This document shows positions 23,548-34,799 of a stretch of DNA of 64,000 bases, one piece after another. The stretch's first letter is position 1, and every line of letters starts with the position of its first letter. Made by a program: the position numbers and the translations under genes. The DNA lies in the NCBI GenBank assembly GCA_017311185.1, contig JAESUZ010004915.1, positions 124,001 to 188,000 of the forward strand, written 5' to 3'. Source of the DNA: Proteles cristata cristata. Its lineage: Eukaryota > Chordata > Mammalia > Carnivora > Hyaenidae. A model generated the notes under the pieces. It had not been told where the DNA came from. It did no database searches and saw nothing but the letters and a program-made list of their open reading frames with translations.

Positions 23548-23756
23548 ATGTGTTTGTTTATTTTTGAGAAAGAAAAGCACAAGCAGGGGAGGGGCAGATA
23601 GAGAGAGGGACAGAGGATCTATAGTAGGTTCTGCACTGACAGCAGTGAGCCTGATGCGGGGCTCAAACTCACAAACCTGAGATCATGACCTGAGCCGCAA
23701 GATCATGACCCAAGCCAAAGTGGGACACTCAACTAACTGAGCCATCCAAACCCCAC
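23548..23756 (-). mobile_element. Carnivore SINE, reverse orientation, with a 20-bp internal duplication
   Basis: Reverse SINE ending in a decayed head (GAGCCATCCAAACCCC). The stretch around GATCATGACC (about 23683-23718) is present twice in tandem inside the element, which is not part of the usual body. No clear target-site duplication. Confidence 0.85.
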
Positions 23757-23909
23757 TAAGCCATACATAATGTTTTAAAAAGAAACAACAGAAGGTTACA
23801 TTCAGGTCATTTAAGTTTTTTAAAGGCTTTTTTTTTCAGGATATCAATTATTTTAGTGTTTTGATTTTAGGCTGTATAGTGGTAAAAAGTCATGGCTCTT
23901 TTCTTTTTC

Positions 23910-24480
23910 CATTAAGCTGCTTCTACCCTCGGATATTGCCCCCCTGGAGTCCTATAAATGACACAGAAAAAAGTCAGATTGACAAGAGAAAAACAAATAG
24001 GAATTTATTAACATGTGCACCCCATAAACAGATGAGAGAAGTCAGAGATGAGTAACTCAGAGGGTGCTGGTAGGAGCTGGGCTTAGACAGCACCTCAACA
24101 AAAGAAGAAAACATTTTTAGAGAGGTGACAAGGCAAAGGAAATGGACTTTGAGCTTCTAGGGCATTACATCTCCGGAAGGCTAATGGAAAGACTAATGGT
24201 AGATGAGGGCAAGTTTCAGCAAGGTTTGTTATGTAGATTGCTCTGTGCTGTCTCTGGGTTGGTGGGGGTCTAGAAGTGTCTCCTGTGATTAACTTCTGCC
24301 CTTCTTGGTACAGAGGGGAAAGGGGAAACCCTTTACAAATTTATGTCCTGCTTCTAGTCAAATAGTGGGAGGGCAGAGGGCTTTTCTTGTGCCTGCTTCT
24401 TCTTCATTGTCTTCAGCTCAAAATAACCTTTATGCCAACGTTGCCTGTTTTGAGGTGGCACATTCTGCTGCCCTTCAAGC
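23910..24480 (-). mobile_element. ERV-type solo LTR, reverse orientation
   Basis: Read in reverse, a start-like AAGGGCAGCAGAATGTGCCA is followed by about 400 bp, then GAGTTACTCATCTCTGACTT, a polyadenylation-like AATAAA, and TTTTCTCTTGTCAATCTGAC, ending near AGGGTAGAAGCAGC. This is an LTR-like U3-R-U5 order. No viral gene is adjacent. Family name not assigned. Confidence 0.55.
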
Positions 24481-26099
24481 CCAAGAATTATAAGAAGTTG
24501 GCAAATGCCACTGAAGCGCCAGGATCCAAGGCAGACTTCCACTTAATACCAATCAAGAAAATTGGAAGAACTGCATTTGATTGCAAAGTGGGGGGAAAAT
24601 ATCTCTACCATTCAGAAATTTCATTTGGCATTGATAAACTAAGTATCTGTCCTTCTTTCCCATTTATAAATTATGTGATCGGTACCTACCATAAGTGTTA
24701 TGTACTCACACATGGTGTAGGGATAGGGAATTCTGCAACAAACACGCTTTGAAATCCTAGCACAGTCTTCTTTACAAAACGTGTATTGCCTGAGCAATAC
24801 TTTTCATCAGTTGTCAATGAAACAAATCAGGTGGTGTGCTGGCCCCAAGGGGTCTGGGGGAGTTGGGAAGTACTAGCTCAGGTCACAGGAGAAACAGTAT
24901 GGCATAAGACCCAGGAAAACTAAGAAAACTAAAGTTGTATACCTAGTCCGAAAATTACAGTAATGTGAGAATGACTGAAGTTAGAACTTTCTAAATACTA
25001 TCAATTCTCAAACCGAAAAGGGCTCCCCAAATGCTTGGTAGCAAAACTATCTTTCATATTATTACGATCATTTTGATTCTCCTACCTTCAGTGTTAAATT
25101 AATACTAATTCCCTGGTTTTCTGGGCTCCAGAGCAGGCTTGCTAATTACTGATGGATAAATGCTTTGAAAATTAGTTAAGAGTCATAGTGAAATGCTAAA
25201 CACTGTCTCTCTCACATACACACACATATACACACGCACACATACATATCCTGGAAATACAACACACTCCACATTTGCTAATAATACAGTTGCTTGAAAC
25301 TGGGGGTTTGGAGTTCATGTTTGCATTCTTGGGAACAGAAACATGAAGCAACTGGCCTTTTGCATAAGGAAGACCAGGGCTTTGCCCATTGAGCTCACAG
25401 CTCTCCAACTTCTCCCACATGGTCTATGAAAACAATAGCCCAAGAATCTATCTGACGACAATCTCTCTTCTCTTGTGATTATTAATTTTGCTACAAGTTC
25501 ATTCTCCAGAGAATTCACCCAAAGTCCTTCCATAAGTCATCAGAAACTTGATGTTTTAAATACTTACGATGGATATTTTAACATAAACACAGAGATGACC
25601 TCTAGGAAATGTGGAGGAAGAAGAAAAATGTTTTAGTCTGGCTGACAAAATTAGGAGCGAGACTTTATTCCCTAAGTGATTATCTCCTCTAAGATTACAG
25701 AGAGCAGAAAGCAGATTTCAAACATAGAATTGGGTCTTTTCTTCACCTAACACAAATATATTAGGCATATTCTCACAACAGCCATATTTTTGGATATTAC
25801 TCAAGGGAACCGAACACCTTGGAACCTTGTGGTTACATTCTCCCCAGGACATGGCATATGTCAACAGGTGATATGGCATCATAAAAAACGCTCCTTCAAG
25901 GCAATGCTAGGATGGGGTCTTGACAGGTAAGGGACCAGAGCAGAAAGACAGAAGGAAAGGACACTGAGTGAAGAGACTTAGGGCTCAATATAAACTGCTG
26001 TGTAACTCAGGCTCAGACATTTCACTGCTTTGCAGCCCATCTTCCCCATCTACAAAGCCAGGTGCTTATAACCCATGAATGAGTCCCCAGTTCTCTAGC
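24481..26099. other. Intron sequence with no recognised element
   Basis: No gene signal; a CACA/ATACA-rich patch at 25213-25243. Confidence 0.5.
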
Positions 26100-26225
26100 C
26101 CTTTGTGTTTCTCATTTCTACAGAGCATTTTCATAAACAAATCTAAACTGAGATTTAATGTGAGATTGCTGTTCCCATTTTACAGATGAGTAAACAACTG
26201 AGAGTGGCTAAATGACTTATTAACA
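26100..26225 (+). repeat. MIR fragment
   Basis: CCCATTTTACAGATGAGTAA followed by AACTGAGAGTGGCTAAATGA is the sense MIR core. Confidence 0.65.
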
Positions 26226-26292
26226 AGGAAGGCGGTCTTCCTTCTGCATGCCAGACACTGTACTAAGAAGTAGGACTAAAAATGTGGATAAG

Positions 26293-26502
26293 GGGCTCCT
26301 GGGTGGCTTAGTTCATTAGGCATATGACTTCAGCTCAGGTCATGATCTCATGGTTCACAGGTTCAAGCCCCACATTGGGCTCTGTGATGACAGTTTGAAG
26401 CCTGGAGCCTACTTCAGATTCTGTGTCTCCCACACTCTCTCTGCCCTTCCCTCACTCATGCTCTCTCTCCCTCTCAAAAATAAATAAAACATTTTAAAAA
26501 AA
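26293..26502 (+). mobile_element. Carnivore SINE inserted in an antisense L2
   Basis: Head GGGCTCCTGGGTGGCTTAGT, full body, AAATAAATAAAACATTTT tail. The flanks are diverged duplicates (atgtggataag before, gcgtggatgag after). L2-like sequence continues on both sides. Confidence 0.92.
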
Positions 26503-26604
26503 GCGTGGATGAGACCCAGACTCCATCCTCAAAGCAAGAGGAGAGACGGGAGTAGTTAGGGGATAATCACAACATAGTAGAACAGGAACAAAATGCTGTG
26601 AGAG

Positions 26605-26605
<1 letters not shown>

Positions 26606-26638
<33 letters not shown>
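26606..26638. repeat. (CA)n microsatellite
   Basis: About 16 CA units inside an antisense L2. Confidence 0.97.
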
Positions 26639-26640
<2 letters not shown>

Positions 26641-27809
26641 TAACAAATGGCCTGAAAAACAAGGCTTCCCAGAAGAGATGGTATTTTGGAGGATGGGTAG
26701 GAGTTTGGAAATAGAGGAGAGAAAGAGAAGCATAAAGGCGGAGGAATGAGTGTGTGCAGGGGCATGGAAGGCTTCGTGTACTGCTTGGTGGACAGGTGTC
26801 ACTAGGGGAAAGCAGGCTTCTAGAATGGGGCTGATGTTCATGAAGTACATTTGAGGTAGGATAATAAAGATGCTGGGATTTTATTCTGCAGCTTTTCAGC
26901 CAAGGGGATGATGAGCTGGCATTTGGATAGAAGAAAGAACTGTTGGTAAACAGACTCATCAGGAAGCGAGTTAAAAAGTCCAGACACTAAATTACAAGGA
27001 CTTGAATAAAGATCATGATGATGAGTATGGATGCCAGACATAAGAGATACTCTGTATCATAATCCATAGATCTTGGTAACTGGTTGGCAAAGACAAAAAT
27101 GTTCCCAGGGTTTCTAGCTCAGGAGGCTGAGTGGATAGGGATTCTACTTCCTGCAATAGAAAGATGATCAATTTTGGTTGTTACATGGAAAACCCATGTG
27201 TTCAGTTTGGGGCACGCAGAGTTTGAAGCATCTGTGAAACTTACCAAAGGAGATGACACCTGGTGGTTGAGTATTTAAATCAGCTCCTTAGAATACAGGC
27301 TGGAGTTGGAGATAAAAACCTGGGGATCATCAGAGGTGACAGAGGCAACTGTGGAGATACGTGAAATCACATCAAAGTCTCTGTCTTCTTTTTTCATATT
27401 TACAAAGTAGATATAGGTCCTACTTCTGAGAGTTATTCAGTCATTCATTGGATAAATCCATTTAAAGCAAAAAAAATTTAAAAAAAAATAAAAAAAATTT
27501 AAAAAAACCTAGAATCTGATTTTCCTGATTAGATTTGAACTTATTTAAATGCAATCACTTACTCATTTTTTTTTCCTATGTCTTCTGGGACTTTTAGAAA
27601 GTCACTGCAGATGTCTGTGCACACGATAATGAGCCTGTAACAGTCAGCTTTGGCTCCAAGACCACCCGGTATGGCCTCCCTCACTGCTCCTAGGTCAAAT
27701 CCCTGGTAGCAACACACTAACCCTTTCTTGCTCCTCAGGTTTCTATACATACAATTCTCAAATCAGACTACAGGTATAAGTCATTTTATACAGCATTTAT
27801 TAATTCTTA

Positions 27810-28170
27810 TAATGTAGCATGCCTTGAGCTGGAATATACAAATGAACAAAGTTGATCTGCCAAGTATGAAAATGTCAAAAATACAAAGAGCACTTGCTCA
27901 GGGCTACTGGGCTCCAGGAAGAAAATGCACTGGGAGGTCTGAGCATGAGACAGTAGCTCTCCCCAAGGAGATCAGAAAAACCCTCATGGAGTTACCTTCA
28001 AGCTGGTCTTGACAGGGTGGTAGGGGATCCTAGAGGAAGCAAGGAGGAGCACAGTCCAGGCTTGGGAACACAAGGGACAGAGGCACCAAAGTGACAAGAA
28101 TGGTGTGTGCTCCTCCAATTGGAGAGGTCATAAGGACTAATTTGCCTAACTTGGTTTTTAGTTTTTGTTT
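27810..28170 (-). mobile_element. Antisense L2 fragment
   Basis: CATGCCTTGAGCTGGAATAT, CCTCATGGAGTTACCTTCAA, and AGCAAGGAGGAGCACAGTCC are reverse L2 themes ending before the TATG repeat. Confidence 0.5.
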
Positions 28171-28191
28171 TATAATTAGCAGGGCTCTGCA

Positions 28192-28258
28192 GTATGTATG
28201 TATGTATGTATGTATGTATGTATGTGTGTGTGTATATATGTATGTATGTGTGTATATA
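28192..28258. repeat. (TATG)n/(TG)n microsatellite
   Basis: TATG array with TG and TATA interruptions, immediately before a reverse SINE. Confidence 0.95.
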
Positions 28259-28267
28259 TTGCTTTTT

Positions 28268-28474
28268 AATTTTTTTAAGTTTATTTTGAGAGAGACAGAG
28301 AAACAGCATGAGTGGGGAGAGAAGCAGAGTGAGGGGTAGAGAGAGCATCCCAAGCAGGCTCCTCATTGTCAGTGCAGAGCCTGATGTGGGGCTTGAACTC
28401 ACAAAACCATGAGATCATGACCTAAGCCAAAACTGAGAGTCAGATGCTTAAACCACTGAGCCACAGAGGTGTCC
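28268..28474 (-). mobile_element. Carnivore SINE, reverse orientation
   Basis: Reverse complement with TTAAGTTTATTTTGAGAGAG at its 3' end and a decayed head (GAGCCACAGAGGTGTCC). It lies immediately after a TATG/TG microsatellite (28192-28258), the usual position beside the A-rich tail. Confidence 0.88.
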
Positions 28475-29329
28475 ATTTATTTAATCTTTTTATTTAAATA
28501 CAAGCTAATTAACGTATAGGGTAGGTCTGTAGTTTTTTTAATTGCTACTTTGCCATGTAGTTATTAGCTCCTTTAATCAATAGCATTTTCAGCAATCACA
28601 AGCAAATTTTTAAAAATTACTTCAATACATACACTGTGCTATAATTACTCTTGAAAATGAGTCTCATGAACATGTACTATTCTGAATCTATAATCAGGTG
28701 AGTCATGACAATCCTCTGGAAGGGTATGTTATCTGGTGAGGCCAGTTCAACATTTGTGTTTCTCTGAAATGTTTCCACAACATACTGTCGATACAAATAA
28801 GATACACAGGTCACATTTACTCTGAACTTCTTTTTGGATCTTATTTTAGTTTGATATTAAAAAAAGAATAAAAGTCATTGGCTATCAAGTAGAGAAGACT
28901 GCAACCCTGGCCAAGACAGCACCATGGCTGGATACCACCGTGCCAACACTGAGGCTTAAGGACTCTGCAAACTTCATCCAAAAAATATTAGACAAATTTA
29001 AGCACCAGAACACACTCAAAATCCTTTTCCAATTATACTGGTCATACACAATTAATGTGGAAAATGAATTTGTGCAGAAAAAGAAAAGAAAAAGCATCCA
29101 TTATCCCACCAGATGTGAACCTGTAAAGAGAATCTCTTTTCAGTGTTTTATTGTCCCAAGCATGCTGCATATGGAATTCTCATTTTCTCTCTGTCCCTTA
29201 GGTCCTGTTAGTATTAGCACTTAAATGTTTCCCCAATCCATCTCCATCCCTACATCCTAACCACTGTGTACTTAAGCAGCTCCAAACATGATCCTATCTC
29301 CAGACCATAATACTCCCAACACAGAGGCT
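28475..29329. other. Intron sequence with no recognised element
   Basis: A purine/A-rich stretch (AAAAAGAAAAGAAAAAG) at about 29078 ends a 94-codon plus-strand frame that resembles no family I know. Confidence 0.45.
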
Positions 29330-30095
29330 AGCCTTCATCCCACTGACATACAAAACAGACCAAGCCATTCTCCAACTTAAAAAAGGGTTGACAGCTGCCC
29401 ACTGCCTATGGAATAAAGTCCAAGCTCCTTATCAGGAAATACAAAACCCTCGATGACCCAGGAGAGAAGAAGGGAGGGGTGCAGGTGGCTGTGAGGTGTG
29501 AGGATGGAACAGGTCTCACAAAGCATACCTGTCTTCCAGTCTCCGTTCCTTGTGGTTCCAGTATAAAAAGCAGAAAGCTGAGAAAAAAGGCCCTTCTGAG
29601 GGTTCAGCGAGAGAGAACCAAGTCGCATCTTTAATCTGAATCAGGATGTGCAGAGCGTGTACCTGAATTCCTCTCTGGATACCTAAGCATGTTCATGTTT
29701 ATTTAATAATGAGAAGTTACAGAAAACAGTGGATCAAGTACATAATGTAGGCACACATCTATACTATGGTAATACCCATCACAGTCCACACACAGTCCAC
29801 ATGTTCTCTCCTCTCTGGCCTCTGCACTGGCCAATCTCTTTTCCTGGAGTGTCCCTTCCCTGTTACCTCTCCTCCCCACTCCTGCCTTGCCATTTCTCAC
29901 TTTAGGTATCTCCAGGTCTCAGTTTATACTCTGCATCTCCTGAAGAGCAGCACTTTTTGTCACCTTGTGGTCCATACCTGGTTATGCATCGTTCCTCAAG
30001 AGTAAGGACTGTATTTTGTTTAGGCCTGTTTCCCCAGTGCCTGGCACACAGTGGGTGCTCAAATATACTTGCTGAATTAGTGAATAAAATACATG
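29330..30095 (+). mobile_element. Sense L2 3' end
   Basis: GCCCACTGCCTATGGAATAA with AGTCCAAGCTCCTTATCAGG, then CTTTTCCTGGAGTGTCCCTT, AGTAAGGACTGTATTTTGTT, and the terminal GTGCCTGGCACACAGTGGGT. A stretch around 29470-29790 does not fit and may be an insertion or simply decayed. Confidence 0.72.
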
Positions 30096-30554
30096 AATTG
30101 CTCATCAGCCACTATTCTTAGCCACCATCCGACTCCATCAGAGGGGACTTAATATAAAATCAACAAGCAGAGCCATCCATTACTTCTGGGACCTCCCAAT
30201 GTCATGGTGATGGGTTGAGGAGCCCCTAATGATGTCAGTACCTGCCAATTAAGTAAACCAAAAATCAGATGGGAAACAAAGTACCACCAGAGGCACTGTC
30301 AATACTGCCTAAGGCAGGCCGTGCAGCCACCTGAGGAAGCAGGCTCAGCACCATCTCCAAGGTCAATGGTCAAGGACTCTGCTCCATCTCTGCACTTCCA
30401 TCCTGCTGGCTGCACTTTCGACCTGAGGACTGACACACGGTGAAGCTGGGGGATTGAATCCAATGAGGAGTGTGTCAGCTTTATTAGAAAAGGCACTTGA
30501 AGATCAACGACCCAAAAGAGACTAATTCTCCATGCTCTCTACTAACCTACAAGG

Positions 30555-30810
30555 CACAGGTATCATCATACTGGCTAATACCTGTCACATATTGTGCTAA
30601 ACAACCTATGAAATTATCTTATTTAATTTACACTTTGAAGCAACCCTACAAAGCAAATAGCATCCCCTTTACACCAAATACCATCTGCCATTACACACAG
30701 AGAGATTAAGAACACACTCAAAACCACACAGACAGCATGCTGCAGGGCTGGTATCAGAGCCCAGACACTCTGATTCTGGAGCACAAGCTCTGGCCACCCA
30801 GTCAGTCTTC
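30555..30810 (+). repeat. Nearly full-length MIR
   Basis: GTCACATATTGTGCTAAACA, TTATTTAATTTACACTTTGA, ACACAGAGAGATTAAGAACA, and GTATCAGAGCCCAGACACTC with CTGATTCTGGAGCACAAGCT cover most of the MIR in order. Confidence 0.78.
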
Positions 30811-32214
30811 TCATGCAAACACTAACCAGGCCTGTGATGACACATTCTAAAATCACCAATGGCTCCCATACAGCCAACTTCTCCAAATCCTGAAGGACAC
30901 AGAAACCTCACTGAGAAATGCAGGGAGTAAGTATGGGATGAGTAAAAGAAGGCCTCCTCACAGAGGCAAATAATAAATTCAAGGAGGCAGTGGGGGACCA
31001 GTGGCAGACTTATGGAGTCAGGACTTTGAGCAGGTCACTGGAGCAGGGAGTCAGCCCCATCGACTCCACCCTCAGGGCACAACCCTGGATTTGAGGACCT
31101 GGGGACTGTCTAAATCCCCTGGGGATTTAAACCACCTTCCTTGGATCTGCATTCCTAAATGAAGCTTAAATGCTAAAGAATATTTGTCTTTTATGATCCT
31201 TTGGAGCCTGGGCTTCTTGATATGGTGAAGGTTAATGAAACAATTAAGTGCATGCATGAAGGCTAAAACATGGATTGAAGCTTTTTAAAGTTCATCTGCA
31301 ATAATGAGCACGAGGCTGAGGTTCTTACACTGCATCTCACATCCATTAATTATTTCAGCGATTCCAGCTACAATTAATGAGAATTCAGCCATGTGTGTTA
31401 AATCTTAACATTCAGTTTTCTCATCCATCAAATGAGTGAGGGGATTTTCAGAAGGGAGTGCTAGGGGCAGGAGGTGGCTTTGAATTCTTCCCAGCTAAAA
31501 GATACTGAGTGCGACCTGTGTGCCCAGCACCATGACAAATGTTTATCCTTGCCTCACTGAATCCTCACAGTGTAAGTGTTGTAATCCTTCCTTATGTTAC
31601 TGCCACATCCTAGGACACCCCTCAGAACCTGTACTTGATTCTCTACAAGGCTCCTTCTATCCCCTACTATGTCCTCAAATCATACCCTTCATCTCCAGAT
31701 AGCTCCCACTTCACCCTCTGGAAGTAATAGTGTCACTGCCCCCTCCACTCAGAGGTGCATCACCATCTCCCTCTTTGAAAAGATATGCTCCCTAGGGACA
31801 CATTTCCCCTGTAACCCTCACAATGTTTTGCTCCCACAGTCTTCATACTCCTGAGCCTGGAGACAGGGAGTGGGCGTATCTCTCTTGCTGCTCCTTACTA
31901 CTTCCAGACCTTCTTCCTTCTTTCCTCCCTAAGAATATTCAGCTTTGAATCATATTTCATCAGATTATATCACCCATTATCCCTCATCACTGCTGCTTTC
32001 AACAGTGGACCACTCTGTCCTCAAGCGCTCTGACTGTAGTCACCATGAGCCCACCTGAGCCTAAACCTGTCCTGATCAATAAACACAAACTCTCTATAAT
32101 CTCGGCATTGTACTCACATTCTCTGACTACTCACTCAGTCTTCTCCCTCTCCCTCTAATATCCCAACTCTGTCAATCTTTCGCCTCCCCCATGGCCTCCA
32201 ACCCACTAATCTTT
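30811..32214. other. Intron sequence; candidate unique AT-rich element at 31290-31400, possible old L2 after 31500
   Basis: 31290-31400 is repeat-free with several TAATTA-type sites. 31500-32210 is pyrimidine-rich and may be decayed sense L2. Confidence 0.4.
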
Positions 32215-33005
32215 TTTTAATGACTATTTTTATAGTGGTTTTAGGTTCCCAGAAATATTGAGCAGACAGTACAGAGTAACTGTATAGCCCCTGTCCTTCT
32301 AAGTTCATAGCTTCCCCCATTAGCAACATCCTCCACTGGAACACTTGTTACAACTGATGAGCCTATACGGACACATCATCATCGCCCAAAGTTGGTATTT
32401 TACATTAGGGTTCATGCTTGCTGTTGTGCATCCTAAGAGTCTGGGCGAATGGAGAATGACACGTATCTACCATTACAGTATCATACAAATAAAGTAGCTT
32501 CACTGCCCTAAAAATCCCCTGTGCTATACCTATTCAACCCTCTCCACCCTCCAGTCCCCATCCTCTGACAACCACTGATCTTTTCACTGTTTCCATAGTT
32601 TTGCCTTTTCTGGGATGTCATATAATTGAAATCATAGAGTGTATATCTTTTTCAGATTGGCTTTTTCACTTAGCAACATGCATTCAAGCTTCTTCCATGT
32701 CTTTTCATGGCTTGATAACTCACTTCCTTTAAGTGTTCACTAATATTCCATTACCTGGATGTACCACCGTTTATTTATCCATTCACCCACTGAATATCCA
32801 TTCACCCAACTGCTAAATTTTGGCAACTATGAATAAAGAGTCTAAAAACATCCATGCACAGGTTTTTGTGTAAATAGTTTTCAGCTCCCTTGGGTAAATA
32901 CCAAGGAGTGCAACTAGTGGATCATATGGTAAGAATATGTTTCGTTTTATAAGAAACTAGCAACTTTATATTTAAAGTGGGTGTCTTGCAGACAACATGT
33001 AGTTG
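32215..33005 (-). mobile_element. Antisense L1M fragment
   Basis: Reverse L1 themes: CAACCACTGATCTTTTCACT, TCCATTACCTGGATGTACCA, CCATTCACCCACTGAATATC, TGGGTAAATACCAAGGAGTG, then GTGTCTTGCAGACAACATGT. The last block belongs to a more internal ORF2 part, so an internal deletion is likely. Confidence 0.75.
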
Positions 33006-33219
33006 CATCTTGCTTTCCTAACCTTTCCACTTTCCTTCCCCCCTGAAAATCCTGTCTCCCTTCATACCAGCCTCAGTTACATGGACTGTCAATATAATCT
33101 CTCTCACACACACACCTCCACTCCTCTGCCCCTCTCCTGATCTGCTGTATTCTAATTCTCTACCTGTTCCATTATAGTACCTGGGGAGATGGAGGTGGTT
33201 AGAAAAAATCAACCACATT

Positions 33220-33965
33220 AGCGGGCTTCATACCTCAAATAGACTATTATTGTCCTCTAGTAATTATATCCTGTTTCCTGAATTTATTCACTCTTAAATT
33301 TTCCTAAAATCTATTTCAGACCCCTTCTCAAATTTCCATTGCCTCCTCCCTAATTCTTACTCTCAGCTGATGATTTCTTCTTCCTATTTCGGGAGTGATA
33401 TAATAGGAAGAAAATGTCTACAAATTCCCACCAACAGTTCATCTACCTAATGGCATGCTCACCTACATGCTTGACTTTCCCTCCATATATGCTTTTGAGC
33501 TACTGGATTAATACAATGATCCACTAATATCATATAAAATTATCAGTATAATTATCCATTGAAAAGTTCCCAACAATATGCAAAACATAGTTTCTCCTAT
33601 CAGGAGAAGGAAGGAAGGAAGGAAGGAAGGAAGGAAGGAAGGAAGGAAGGAGGGAAATAGGGAAAAAGGAAAACAGGAGGCGGGCAAAAAGAAAGCTTCT
33701 CTTGACCCTACTTCTTGCATCAGCTACTTTGCCAGTTCTCTGCCCTCCTTTGCAATAAAACTCCTCAAAAGAGCTGTCTATACTGCTGGCATAAATTCTC
33801 TCTCTCCCCATTGTTTAATCCTCGACAGTCATACCCTCTACTCTCCCAAAACTGCTCCCATCAAGGTGACCAATGTCCTCCAAATTGTGAAATCTGATAG
33901 TCAATTCTCAGTCTTCCTCTTACTTGGGAATAATATTACCCAAGCTCCCCTTGGGAATAATATTA
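33220..33965 (+). mobile_element. Sense L2 fragment from the reverse-transcriptase region
   Basis: Contains CTCTCAGCTGATGATTTCTT, TTGCAATAAAACTCCTCAAA, AGAGCTGTCTATACTGCTGG, CATCAAGGTGACCAATGTCC and TCAGTCTTCCTCTTACTTGG, all in L2 ORF2 order. A (GGAA)n array (33604-33650) and a 27-bp tandem duplication near 33923-33967 lie within it. Confidence 0.75.
33604..33650. repeat. (GGAA)n microsatellite
   Basis: About 11 uninterrupted GGAA/GAAG units inside a sense L2. Confidence 0.97.
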
Positions 33966-34393
33966 CCATCAACTTTAAAGAGTAATTGTTACCACTTAAT
34001 GAAATACTAAAATGTTTAGAACACTTTTATTGTAAACTGCTAGTATAATATTTTCTTAAACAAACTCTGCCTAAATATCAAAGGCATAAAATATCCCAGC
34101 ATGCACACAAATGTAGATGTATCTCCAAACATATTTCAGTCGAAGCATTCAATGAACATTCCTTTCCCATAACTCCATCCCTGAACAGAGGAGAAGGGGG
34201 AGTAGATTTGAGGCACACACCCTTGTTTAATCTATTTTCTAAGGTCTCCGTTGAGGAATAAGTGTTAATTACCTTGTACTGTGTGGGTATCTCCACAACA
34301 TCAGTCTGAAAATTCATTTAACTTTTGACCGATCAGCATAATGAGCTTCTCTTTTTCTCTTTTAAGTTTGTCAGTTGATTTGTTTTAGAATTG

Positions 34394-34467
34394 GGATTTT
34401 TAAGCAAAGTTAAGCAAAGTAGTAAATTGTGGATTTTTAAGCAAAGTTAAGCAAAGTAGTAAATTGT
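34394..34467. repeat. 37-bp perfect tandem duplication
   Basis: The unit starting ggatttttaagcaaagttaa occurs twice without mismatch at 34394-34430 and 34431-34467. Within each unit the 10-mer taagcaaagt is itself doubled, hinting at replication slippage. Confidence 0.95.
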
Positions 34468-34799
34468 GGTGTTAAAACAATAGCTTCAGCACTAAAAATT
34501 CAGTTACCAACATACCATGTTAGTTGGCTTTGGTTTGTCCTCTGTGTTAGATACTGAGATTCATCTCAGTAATACAAGAGTTTGCAACATTTGTGAACCA
34601 TAAGAAAAGGGAAGAGATTCTGGACCAGTAGAAAATCAAAGAATCTCTATTAATATCCATGGTAAGGAGAGCACAAGAAATAAATGATGAATACTCTAAA
34701 AACTGTTCAATACACTAACCAAGTAAAAACTTTTAAGACAGTAATTTAAGGTTGCAAGCCAGCAAAAGTTTGCTGGCAATATTTTGTTGAGATATATTA

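Larger units (their letters stand above)
26225..27370 (-). mobile_element. Antisense L2 fragment carrying a SINE and a CA repeat
   Basis: GCCAGACACTGTACTAAGAA and ACAAGGCTTCCCAGAAGAGA, then GGGATTTTATTCTGCAGC, CCAAGGGGATGATGAGCTGG and TGGAGTTGGAGATAAAAACC follow the reverse L2 order. A SINE (26293-26502) and a (CA)n tract interrupt it. Confidence 0.65.

Noticed and set aside
26494..26959. Overlapping minus-strand frames with poly-Cys-Val runs
   Set aside because: Generated by the (CA)n microsatellite inside an antisense L2.
28940..29224. 94-codon plus-strand frame near an A-rich tract, considered as a processed pseudogene
   Set aside because: No parental protein recognised and no target-site duplication; left as unassigned intron.
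33578..33985. 135-codon plus-strand frame beginning with Arg/Lys/Glu/Gly repeats
   Set aside because: The start is the GGAA microsatellite and the rest is a decayed L2 reverse-transcriptase segment, not a gene.
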